A stretch of DNA of 64,000 nt from Meiothermus sp. (lineage in GTDB: Bacteria > Deinococcota > Deinococci > Deinococcales > Thermaceae), in assembly GCF_026004055.1 (NCBI RefSeq), contig NZ_BPIJ01000002.1, positions 931,803 to 995,802 of the forward strand, written 5' to 3'. Position numbers and translations under genes: made by a program. Below the pieces are notes generated by a model. The model did not search any database, was not told the DNA's origin, and saw only the letters and a program-made list of their open reading frames with translations. Below are positions 23,490 through 31,503 of the stretch, piece after piece (position 1 is the stretch's first letter; each line of letters starts with the position of its first letter).

Positions 23490-25973
23490 ATGACCGAGGT
23501 TTTGGAAAAACACTTCGGCTTTAAACCCTACGCCTTCCAAGTAAGGGTAGCGGAGATGCTCCTAAAGGGCCGCAACGTAATACTCCGGGCGCCCACTGGC
23601 TCGGGCAAAACAGAAGCTGCGCTGGCACCTTTTATCGTGGCTCGAGCCACCGCTCATCCGAACTTTCCGCTCAAGGCCATGCTGGCCTCGCCCATGAAAA
23701 CTTTGGCCAAGGGTATTCACTCGAGGGCCCAAAAGCTCATGTCCAAGCTGGGGCTGGATGTGCGGCTGCATACCGGTGAAGACCAGGGCGCACCGCTGCT
23801 CGAGGGCGACATTGTGGTCACGACCATTGATCAGCTCATCAGCAACTACGCTCATATCCCTCTTTCGATGAGCAAAGGCCGGGCCAACATTGGAGCGGGC
23901 GCGGTGATCTCGAGTTACGTGGTGTTTGATGAATTCCACTTGCTTGATCCCAAAAGAGCCTTTCAAACCGCGCTCTTGATGATGGAACAGCTACAGGGCA
24001 TCACCCCCTTTTTGCTAATGACCGCCACGCTCTCGAGCGAGATGGTGCAGCGTTTGGCAGAGCAGTGCAAGGTTGAAATCATCGAACCTACCCCCGAAGA
24101 ACTGGCCGCCATGCCCAGCCAAAGAAAAACCCGCCATATTCAGCGGGTGAACAGTTTGCTGACTGCGGAAGCGGTTGCCCAAGCCCACCAAAGGCGCAGT
24201 CTGGCCATCTGCAATACCGTCTCGAGGGCTCAGGCGCTCTACGCTGCCCTTGTAGCCTTGAAGGTCAATGGACGCGAAAACCTGCGAGAAACCCGAATAG
24301 AGCTCATCCATTCGCAGTTCTTTCCCTCGGATCGAGCCAAAAAAGAAGAACAGCTCGAGCAGTGGATGGGGAAGGGTAGCACGGAAAACATCATCCTGGT
24401 GGCCACGCAGGCTGTTGAGGTTGGCATCAACATCTCGAGCGAGAACCTGCACACCGAGCTTTGCCCCGCCAACAGCCTGCTGCAGCGAGCGGGGCGCTGT
24501 GCGCGCTTTGAGGGCGAGACCGGAACCGTGCACGTCTACGATTTGCCGCTCAATGAACGGGGCGAGAAGCGCATTATGCCCTACCCCGCACTGAAGGCAG
24601 AGCTCGAGGCTACTTGGGAAGCGCTGGAAACCCTTGAGAATCCTGTTGGATTTGCCCAAGAAGCGGCCCTAATCAACAAGGTGCATGAGGCCCGTGACCT
24701 TCAATACTTACAAGCTGCAATGAGTAGTAAACAGTTGCACTTGGAGAAACTACAAAAAGCTCAGCTTGGAGACCGGGGCATGGCCTCGAGCCTGATTCGC
24801 CAGGTGATTAGCCAGAATGTGATTCTCCACCCCGATCCCCACCAGCTCTCTACCTGGCGTGGGGTCTCGTGGTGCGAGATGGTAAGCCTCTTCCCAGGCA
24901 AGCTCAACGCACTTCTGAAAACCCAGACCGATGACTGGGGCGAGACCGAGGAGTGGGTGGCGATGATTCCCTCAGAAGTCCAGAGCGACGAGGGTACACG
25001 TCTCGTCTGGCAGCCCTGTAACGATCTCCGACAGCTCGAGCTAGCCCCCTTGGTCGCCGTTAATCCCAAGCGAGTTTACTACAGCCCTGAGGAGGGCCTG
25101 CGCCCCGATCGGCTCGAGCCATCTCCCAATTTAGATCAGTTCCCACGCCGGAAGGAGGCCACCGATAGTGGGGAGCGCCAGGACTGGTGGTATACCTTTG
25201 AGACCTATCGCGAACACCTCAAGAACGTGATGAACGCTTTGGACAGAGTAGCTCCAGAGGTCTTAAGGGCCTGCTCAAAGGTGGATGCAAAATTCAATCT
25301 GCCGGAGGGCACACTCTTGAAGGCCATCAAGGTGGCCATTGCCGCTCACGACATCGGCAAGTGCTCTAGCGAGTGGCAAGGCTGGACGCGCCGGTGGCAG
25401 CAATTGCAGCTCGAGACCTACCCCGACCTGCTGTGGCATGGCCTCGAGGGCTGTTTCAAGGCAACCCCCCAACCTCCTGGGGTATTTTGCGCCCACACCG
25501 ACTACCACCCTGCTCTCGACAAAGCCCGCTCCGAAGCCCAGCCCAAGCGACCGGGCCATTCGGGGGAGTCGGCTGCGGTACTGGAAAAAACCTACTACGA
25601 GCGCTTTTTGGATTGGGTGAGGGACGACGGGTTGGGTGGCCAGGTTTTTTGCGCCATCTACGGCGCGATTGCCCGACACCACGGGGCCTACAGCAGCGGG
25701 GAAACGGCTGCTTGGAAACTGGATCTTGGCTCGAGCCAGGAGATCGGAGCCGTGTTTGCAGAGCTGGTGGGCGAGAAGCTCGATATGAAGCAACTAGAAG
25801 GGCTCGAGCGGACGGGTGTGCCCGCTTCGCAGCCAACCGACTTGATGCCCCAACCCACCGAACCCCTGGCCTGGATTGCCTACAGCCTGATTTCAAGGGC
25901 CTTGCGCCTGGCCGACAGCCAATCCTTTGTTCGTCATCCATCCTATCAGGAGAGGAGGTCGAGTGAGAACTGA
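23490..25973 (+). CDS. cas3: Cas3 helicase with C-terminal HD nuclease domain
   Basis: 827 residues. Superfamily-2 helicase first: Walker A RAPTGSGKTEAAL (about 34-45), DEFH box VVFDEFHLLD (about 147), MTATLSS (about 178), and QRAGRCARFEG (about 331). The HD domain follows at the C-terminal end: AAHDIGKCSSEWQGW (about 620), GHSGESA (about 690) and AIARHHGAYSSG (about 729). In most Cas3 proteins HD comes first, so this order is unusual. It should unwind and cut target DNA after Cascade binding. AAAGGGGG precedes the ATG. The cas8 gene overlaps its end by 11 bases. Confidence 0.92.
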   Translation: MTEVLEKHFGFKPYAFQVRVAEMLLKGRNVILRAPTGSGKTEAALAPFIVARATAHPNFPLKAMLASPMKTLAKGIHSRAQKLMSKLGLDVRLHTGEDQGAPLLEGDIVVTTIDQLISNYAHIPLSMSKGRANIGAGAVISSYVVFDEFHLLDPKRAFQTALLMMEQLQGITPFLLMTATLSSEMVQRLAEQCKVEIIEPTPEELAAMPSQRKTRHIQRVNSLLTAEAVAQAHQRRSLAICNTVSRAQALYAALVALKVNGRENLRETRIELIHSQFFPSDRAKKEEQLEQWMGKGSTENIILVATQAVEVGINISSENLHTELCPANSLLQRAGRCARFEGETGTVHVYDLPLNERGEKRIMPYPALKAELEATWEALETLENPVGFAQEAALINKVHEARDLQYLQAAMSSKQLHLEKLQKAQLGDRGMASSLIRQVISQNVILHPDPHQLSTWRGVSWCEMVSLFPGKLNALLKTQTDDWGETEEWVAMIPSEVQSDEGTRLVWQPCNDLRQLELAPLVAVNPKRVYYSPEEGLRPDRLEPSPNLDQFPRRKEATDSGERQDWWYTFETYREHLKNVMNALDRVAPEVLRACSKVDAKFNLPEGTLLKAIKVAIAAHDIGKCSSEWQGWTRRWQQLQLETYPDLLWHGLEGCFKATPQPPGVFCAHTDYHPALDKARSEAQPKRPGHSGESAAVLEKTYYERFLDWVRDDGLGGQVFCAIYGAIARHHGAYSSGETAAWKLDLGSSQEIGAVFAELVGEKLDMKQLEGLERTGVPASQPTDLMPQPTEPLAWIAYSLISRALRLADSQSFVRHPSYQERRSSEN

Positions 25974-27681
25974 ATTCCGCGTACCCTGCACCACTGGAAC
26001 CTATGCCGACACCCTGACTGCATTGGGTTTGGCCAAGCTGCTGACCGTGTTGGGCGCAACGGAGGTACGCATCCAGCGTCCACCCAATGCAAGTTACTAC
26101 CTCGTCTCGAGCAAAACTCCCATCCCCAACGCCACAAATGCCCCCTTCCAGTACCTGTTTCCCGGAATCGTGACTAAGGGTAAATCTATTACGAGTGCAG
26201 CCGATATTGACTACGAAGCTGAAAAAGCCAAGAGAACCAGATACTTTGAATGGAGAAAGGCCAATCCCAGAGTAAGGCCCGAAACCCTCGCGGAAGGTGT
26301 AGCCCCTGAACCCCCACGGCGTGATTACAGCCTCATCTCTAGCCTGGTGGATATGCTCAAACCCATTGAAAACAGCAGCTATACCAAGACTGCTGAGGTT
26401 TTGGCCCATCAGTTTGGCCTGTACGCGGAGGCAGCCCTAGAAGGATTTGCTACGCTTGATGGCGAGCCTGAGCGCATAGAGGCCAGGCTGAAGCAACTTG
26501 CAGGTAAGGCCAAGATCGAAGTTCGTACCTCTGCGGTGCAAATTTTCAATCCAATGGCGGGTAAGGGCATGAACGCGGGCAAGCCCAACAGCATTGGAAT
26601 GGGGGGACTTGAGGTTCCTATTCCGGTGGAGATGCTCAAATTCAGCGGCTGGTGGCATGGTGCAGTGGCGGCTACCCCGCGCAAGACCAAAGACCTGAAG
26701 GTGCTGGTAATTGCTCCTAAGGACATTGGCTATGCCCTGCTTGAATCGGTTGTTTCTGCGTTCAGAGAGGTTTTTTATGGTGGTGGCGCAATCCAGATTG
26801 ATGTCATGGCCGCATTGTGTTTGACCGAGGTACTTTTGCAAAATCACGAAGCTGTACCTAGTCGAAGAGGTCGGCCCCGACATGTGATTGCGGGGCTTAA
26901 CAGCGCTTACTTCCAAAGCCTGGGCAATGCCAAGGGGGTCTCCAACCTGTCCTTTATCTCCCTTCCAGAGTGGATAGAAGTTCAGGATGATTCAGACCGC
27001 CAGCTCTGGCTCGAGGTAATCGGTGAGCATCGCCGTATTCTTTCGAGGCTCGATGAGTCCCGCTCGGAAGCCCACAACTTGCTCCAGCTTTACCGTGATT
27101 TCTTGAGTCTGGGGCTGCTCGAGCATTTCCTCGAGTTCCTTGTAGATTACGGAGCTTACGCGCTCGGAGTTGCAGATCGCAACAAGCCGGTTCAATGGTT
27201 TACCACCAATCTTTTGAGGAGGGTTTTCATGGGATTAGACAACGAGACAGGCAGCTTGAGCGAAATTCTGGACAATCCGGGCTTTCAGAGTATTGCAGCG
27301 GCCATCCGGCGCTCAACCCGAGGGGCACTCTATGCCAAGAAGCTGAGCAACGACCGCACCTACGAGGTGCGCTATGGGTTGGCACAGGAACTCAAGCGTA
27401 AGGCGCTGTATAAGTCGGAGTTTGCCGCTGCACTGGCAAATTTCATCACCGAATACATGACCGAAAACCTCAGAGCGGCAGATCGGGGGAAGCGGCAACG
27501 CCCAGCCGTTACAACCACCGACCTCGAGCAGGTGATCGCCCTGATGGACAAGCACAACCCGGAAACCGTGGCCATGCTGCTGATCGCCTATGGCTATGCC
27601 AAGGAACCCCGCGATGCCGATGAACCTGTGGTTGACGACCTGTCCCTGGATGTTGCTTCCGAGTCCGAAGGAGAGGAATAA
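25963..27681 (+). CDS. Cas8-like large subunit of a type I effector
   Basis: 572 residues from the GTG at 25963, two bases after AGGAGAGGAGG, and overlapping cas3. It begins RTEFRVPCTTGTYADTLTAL, a TG-containing opening also seen in several Cas8 groups. There is no HD or GGDD motif, so it is not a Cas10d. No zinc-finger Cys cluster was seen. Its position between cas3 and cas7 and its size make it the large subunit that recognises the PAM. I cannot assign a known Cas8 subgroup. It is less GC-rich than its neighbours, as is common for fast-evolving cas genes. Confidence 0.7.
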   Translation: MRTEFRVPCTTGTYADTLTALGLAKLLTVLGATEVRIQRPPNASYYLVSSKTPIPNATNAPFQYLFPGIVTKGKSITSAADIDYEAEKAKRTRYFEWRKANPRVRPETLAEGVAPEPPRRDYSLISSLVDMLKPIENSSYTKTAEVLAHQFGLYAEAALEGFATLDGEPERIEARLKQLAGKAKIEVRTSAVQIFNPMAGKGMNAGKPNSIGMGGLEVPIPVEMLKFSGWWHGAVAATPRKTKDLKVLVIAPKDIGYALLESVVSAFREVFYGGGAIQIDVMAALCLTEVLLQNHEAVPSRRGRPRHVIAGLNSAYFQSLGNAKGVSNLSFISLPEWIEVQDDSDRQLWLEVIGEHRRILSRLDESRSEAHNLLQLYRDFLSLGLLEHFLEFLVDYGAYALGVADRNKPVQWFTTNLLRRVFMGLDNETGSLSEILDNPGFQSIAAAIRRSTRGALYAKKLSNDRTYEVRYGLAQELKRKALYKSEFAAALANFITEYMTENLRAADRGKRQRPAVTTTDLEQVIALMDKHNPETVAMLLIAYGYAKEPRDADEPVVDDLSLDVASESEGEE

Positions 27682-27683
27682 CC

Positions 27684-28640
27684 ATGAAAAAGCTCTTCAG
27701 CATTTCTATCAGCGGCCTAGCCACCATGAACCTGCACAGCCTCAACAACGAGGGCGGGGAGGGTAATCATATTCAGACCCGAATGGTGGACATCGTGGAC
27801 AAACATGGAAAACTTCACCCTGTCAACGCCGTTTCGGGGGACATGTTCAAGCATATTTTTGTCGAGCACTTTCAAGCTCTGGCGATGAAGCAGGGTCTCA
27901 AGCTATGCGCTGGCTGCCGCACGCTGAACGCCAACCGCCTAAATGCCGACAGCGGCTTTGAGGCAGCCATCAAGGATAAATCCAACGCCGAGATTGCGAA
28001 CCTGATTCCCCAGTGGTGTGCCCTCGACGATGTGGCCGGTATTCTTATCACCCAAGGGAACCGTAGCGTTGGGCGTAAAAGTGTGCTCGAGCTGGGCTGG
28101 GTCACGGGTGTACCCGAACGTGTGACCACCGACAGTTTTTTTCACGTCAAATATGACCCGCAAGGGCGCGGCAAAACCGGAAGTGACGATGGCAGCAACA
28201 CGGGGCAAGCCATTTTCCACCGCCCCGCCTCGAGCGGCCAGTACGCAGTAGTAGCTCATTTGGAGGCGTACCGCATTGGCCTCAACGACATCACCCAAAC
28301 CTACGCCATTGACGAGGCCGAGCGCGAGCAGCGCTTCAAAGCCGTGATGAAAGCCCTGGCCTTTACTTTCCTTGAGCCCAATGGCGCCATGCGAAACACC
28401 CAAAACCCCCACCTGACCGATTTCACGGGGGTGATCACTACCAGTACCTCAAGCGTTCCGGCCCCCACCGTCAGCCCGCTCAACCCCGAGTTCAGGGAAC
28501 AGGTCGAGGGCATCACCAATAACCTGAACCGATTGGCCGAGAACGCCCTTGAGCTGCACCACTTCGGTTCTCTTTCAGAATTTGCCGAGAAGATGACAGA
28601 CTTGACCCTTGATTCCACTTCAGGCAGTTTCGGGAGCTAG
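27684..28640 (+). CDS. cas7: Cas7 (DevR/Csa2-type) backbone subunit
   Basis: 318 residues starting MKKLFSISISGLATMNLHSL, followed by GGEGNHIQTRMVDIVD and HPVNAVSGDMFKHIFVEHF, the conserved N-terminal RAMP and RNA-binding elements of DevR-type Cas7. VITTSTSSVPAPTVSPLNP lies near the C-terminus. It forms the crRNA-coating filament of Cascade. GGAGAGG lies before the ATG, two bases after cas8. Confidence 0.88.
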   Translation: MKKLFSISISGLATMNLHSLNNEGGEGNHIQTRMVDIVDKHGKLHPVNAVSGDMFKHIFVEHFQALAMKQGLKLCAGCRTLNANRLNADSGFEAAIKDKSNAEIANLIPQWCALDDVAGILITQGNRSVGRKSVLELGWVTGVPERVTTDSFFHVKYDPQGRGKTGSDDGSNTGQAIFHRPASSGQYAVVAHLEAYRIGLNDITQTYAIDEAEREQRFKAVMKALAFTFLEPNGAMRNTQNPHLTDFTGVITTSTSSVPAPTVSPLNPEFREQVEGITNNLNRLAENALELHHFGSLSEFAEKMTDLTLDSTSGSFGS

Positions 28641-28642
28641 TT

Positions 28643-29371
28643 GTGGGACGTTATCTGGTGGCGCATTATCTGCCCACAACGCTTTTCAGCCTGAAAGACT
28701 CGCAGGCCACCAACGCGGCAGGTAAAACCCTGCTGGTTCCAAGCCCGTATGCGGTCAAGATGGCGCTGCTGGATGTGACGGCCCGGTCGCAAGGGGTTGG
28801 GGCTGCAAAGGCGGTATTTATTTGGTTGAAGTCGCTCGAGGTACGCCCCAGCCCGCCCCAGTATGCCTGTGTGTCCAATGCCTTTATCAAAATTCAGAAA
28901 CCCTGGCAGTCCAAAGAGTCAGGTGCAAAGGCGGAGGAGGCTAGAAAAAAGGCAATACTAGACGGCAAAGCACCGTTTCAACCCACCGTTGCTTTTAGAG
29001 AATATGCCCAGTTTCAGGGCGAACTGCGAATTGCCCTCGAGGTTTCCACACTCAAACCTGAAGAAGTGGAAATCCTCAAGTCCATGCTTCTGCGGATTAA
29101 CTACTTTGGCAAGCGAGGCTGCTTCATGCAATTCACCCAGTTTGGCGAACTCGAGGAACTTGACGAAACCTTTATCACCATGACGGGCGACCAGAAAACC
29201 TCCAGCGGCAGTGTTATGCACTACCTCGACGACTTCGGGGCCAAGATGACCTGGGAAAAAGTCAACGTTTACCTCAAGGACAAGCCCGACCGCGAGACTA
29301 AGGCTGCACTGTTGCCATACCAACTCAAGCGCTCGAGCAAACGCTCGAGCCTCTACACCCGTGTGGTATAG
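28643..29371 (+). CDS. cas5: Cas5 subunit
   Basis: 242 residues with a GTG start two bases after cas7. The N-terminal RYLVAHYLPTTLFSLKDSQA and PSPYAVKMALLDVT match the opening strand and helix of Cas5 RAMP proteins; INYFGKRGCFMQFTQF near residue 155 fits the family's second Gly-rich region. It should cap the 5' tag of the crRNA. Four to six residues overlap neither neighbour. The subtype assignment is open. Confidence 0.8.
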   Translation: MGRYLVAHYLPTTLFSLKDSQATNAAGKTLLVPSPYAVKMALLDVTARSQGVGAAKAVFIWLKSLEVRPSPPQYACVSNAFIKIQKPWQSKESGAKAEEARKKAILDGKAPFQPTVAFREYAQFQGELRIALEVSTLKPEEVEILKSMLLRINYFGKRGCFMQFTQFGELEELDETFITMTGDQKTSSGSVMHYLDDFGAKMTWEKVNVYLKDKPDRETKAALLPYQLKRSSKRSSLYTRVV

Positions 29372-29373
29372 CC

Positions 29374-30381
29374 ATGAACCTCATCATCGAGGAACGCGGT
29401 ACCTTCATCGGCCTCAAGTCGGAGCGCTTGCAGTTTCGGGTGGAGGGCCAGCCCCTGAAGGAGGTGGCCCTGCGCGACCTCGAGACCCTCTCCATCGTCA
29501 CCAGCGCAGCGAGCATCTCGGTAGAGGCCATCCGGGCCTGTGCACGGTTTGGAGTACAGATTGACCTGCTGGATGGCCTGGGTGACCCCTACGCCAAAAT
29601 TACCAGCCCCTACTTGGTGGGCACCGTCACCACCCGTCGGGCCCAGATGCTGGCCTACACCACCTCCAAGGGCCTCGAGGTAGCCAAACATGCGGTTCGA
29701 GCCCGGCTGAAAAACCAGGCCAACCTGCTGCGCTACTTCGGCAAGTACCGCCGCGAGGCCGACCCAGCGGCTTTTGCGTCAATTGAGGAAGCCCTGCCCC
29801 TGCTGCAAGCCCTCGAGGCCGAGCTCGACACCCTGCAGGCTCCCCACGTGGACGCCGCCCGAGACTTTTTGCTGAGCGTGGAAGGGCGCGGTGGGGTGGT
29901 GTACTGGGGTGCGATAGCGGCCTTGTTGCCGTCCGACCTGGGTTTTCCGGGCCGCTTGGGCCGGGGTGCCAACGACCCGGTAAATGCCTGCCTCAACTAC
30001 GGCTATGGGATTTTGTATTCCCAGGCTGCCGGCGCTCTCTCCACGGCGGGCCTCGAGCCCTTCGCGGGCTTCCTCCACACCGACCGCCCCGGCAAGCCCA
30101 GCCTGGTGTTGGACTTTGTGGAAGGGTTCCGGGCTGCGGTAGTAGATCGGGCCATCATCGCTACATTGGGGCGGGGCTGGCGGCCCGATTTCGAGAATGG
30201 AAAGCTGGTTCCAGCTTCCCGTAAGCGCTTGGCCGAGGCCGTGCTAAACCGTCTGGATGCCAGAGACACCCATAAGGGTAAACGCTTCCGCCTCAAGAGC
30301 ATCATGGTGGCCCAGGCCCGGAGTCTGGCTTTGTTCTTGCGTGACGAAGGAGAGTATCCCGTCTATGTGGCGAGTTGGTGA
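29374..30381 (+). CDS. cas1: Cas1 integrase
   Basis: 335 residues. The metal-binding residues are visible as Glu in VEGRGGVVYWGA (about 169), His in GFLHTDRPGKPSLVLD (about 234) and Glu in DFVEGFRAAVVDRAI (about 249). The N-terminal beta domain and the C-terminal helical domain are of normal length. Together with Cas2 it integrates new spacers at the leader end. The gene starts two bases after cas5 and is three bases before cas2. Confidence 0.95.
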   Translation: MNLIIEERGTFIGLKSERLQFRVEGQPLKEVALRDLETLSIVTSAASISVEAIRACARFGVQIDLLDGLGDPYAKITSPYLVGTVTTRRAQMLAYTTSKGLEVAKHAVRARLKNQANLLRYFGKYRREADPAAFASIEEALPLLQALEAELDTLQAPHVDAARDFLLSVEGRGGVVYWGAIAALLPSDLGFPGRLGRGANDPVNACLNYGYGILYSQAAGALSTAGLEPFAGFLHTDRPGKPSLVLDFVEGFRAAVVDRAIIATLGRGWRPDFENGKLVPASRKRLAEAVLNRLDARDTHKGKRFRLKSIMVAQARSLALFLRDEGEYPVYVASW

Positions 30382-30384
30382 GCC

Positions 30385-30660
30385 ATGCTGATCCAAGACC
30401 CCCGCAAACCCGGTAAGCCCGTACTGGTGCTCTACGACATCACCGACGACCGTATTCGTACCAAGGCCAGCGACGCCTGCAAGGACTATGGCTTGGATCG
30501 GATTCAGTTTAGCGCCTATAGCGGCAGGTTAACCAAGGCCGCACGAGAGGAACTCGAGATTCGGCTGGGCAAAATCCTGGGCGACCATAGCGGGGCCATT
30601 ACCGTAATCCAGCTCGAGCAGGCCCAGTTTGAGGGCGCTTGGAAGAAGGTGAACCCTTGA
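30385..30660 (+). CDS. cas2: Cas2
   Basis: 91 residues; ferredoxin-like fold with VLVLYDITDDRIRTKASDAC (the conserved Asp in strand 1) and LDRIQFSAYSGRLTKAARE. It forms the Cas1-Cas2 adaptation complex. Its TGA overlaps the TTG start of cas4. Confidence 0.95.
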   Translation: MLIQDPRKPGKPVLVLYDITDDRIRTKASDACKDYGLDRIQFSAYSGRLTKAAREELEIRLGKILGDHSGAITVIQLEQAQFEGAWKKVNP

Positions 30661-31226
30661 TCACCCCCGCCGAGCTACGCCAGTACCACTACTGCCCCCG
30701 CGTGGTGTTCTACGAGCGGTGCACCCCGGTGTACCGGCGCGAGACCCTGCGGATGCAATATGGGCGCGAGGCCCACGATGTAGAGGTGGCCCTCGAGAAG
30801 CAGCGTAGCCTTCAGCGCTATGGTTTACACCAGGGACAGCGGGAGTTTGGCGTGCATTTGCACTGCGATTCGCTCGAGCTAAGCGGCATTGCCGACTTGG
30901 TTGTGACGGTGGGAGCCGAGAGCTATCCGGTGGAATTCAAAGACTCCACCCGCGAACCCGATTTAGGGCACCGGATGCAGCTTTGTGCTTACGGCTTGCT
31001 ACTTGAAGCCACCCGCCCAACCCAAAGCCCCAAGGGCTTCTGGCACAGCACCCGTACCCGCGAGACCTATATGGTCGAGTTCGACGCCAAGCTGAGAAAG
31101 CGAACCTTGCAAGCCATCCGGGAGATCAATGCTTTCATCAAAGCCGAGCGTTGCCCAGACCCCACCCCCCAGGTAGCAAAGTGCTTTGAATGCGAGCTCA
31201 AGAACTTCTGTGGGGATGTATTCTAG
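30657..31226 (+). CDS. cas4: Cas4 Fe-S exonuclease
   Basis: 189 residues from the TTG at 30657 (the upstream frame from 30639 is possible; GAAGGT lies at a good distance from 30657). Cluster ligands are Cys in YHYCPRVVFYE and the C-terminal CFECELKNFC. RecB-nuclease residues are PVEFKDS and the QLCAY motif. It trims prespacers and selects the PAM during adaptation. The gene order cas1-cas2-cas4 is less common than cas4-cas1-cas2. It is the last gene before the leader. Confidence 0.92.
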   Translation: MITPAELRQYHYCPRVVFYERCTPVYRRETLRMQYGREAHDVEVALEKQRSLQRYGLHQGQREFGVHLHCDSLELSGIADLVVTVGAESYPVEFKDSTREPDLGHRMQLCAYGLLLEATRPTQSPKGFWHSTRTRETYMVEFDAKLRKRTLQAIREINAFIKAERCPDPTPQVAKCFECELKNFCGDVF

Positions 31227-31503
31227 CCGCAAACCACTTGGCCCTGCCAAGACACTGCTTATTTGCGAAAGCGTGTCCCACGAGAATACGATTCAGTTCT
31301 GGCTTGTCTAGAGGGTGCAACCCTCCAGTAAAAAAGCTCAGTGCCTTTCTAGACAGACTGTCTCGCTCGCAAATCAAAGCCGATTCGGCCAGAATTTTGA
31401 TTTGCGAAAACCGTTTGGCTGTACAATATATTAGCGTTCCAAACACGCAAGAGCTCTTTGACAAATAGTTATTAGAGGTGCCAAGTTGCTCGTTTTGAAC
31501 GCC
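31227..31503 (+). promoter_or_regulatory. CRISPR leader
   Basis: An A/T-richer 277-base stretch between cas4 and the first repeat. It contains TACAAT (31422-31427) followed by ATATTAG. It also has a perfect 12-base inverted repeat, TCGCAAATCAAA (31367-31378) and TTTGATTTGCGA (31396-31407), separated by 17 bases, and a further direct copy of ATTTGCGAAA at 31261-31270. These are candidate sites for leader transcription and for spacer-integration factors. The perfect repeats at this side and the degenerate last repeat show this is the leader end. Confidence 0.8.

Noticed and set aside
25963-27681. Cas10d or Csc3 identity for the large subunit (type I-D)
   Set aside because: No HD motif, no Cys-rich zinc region, no palm-type motif; HD is in Cas3 instead.
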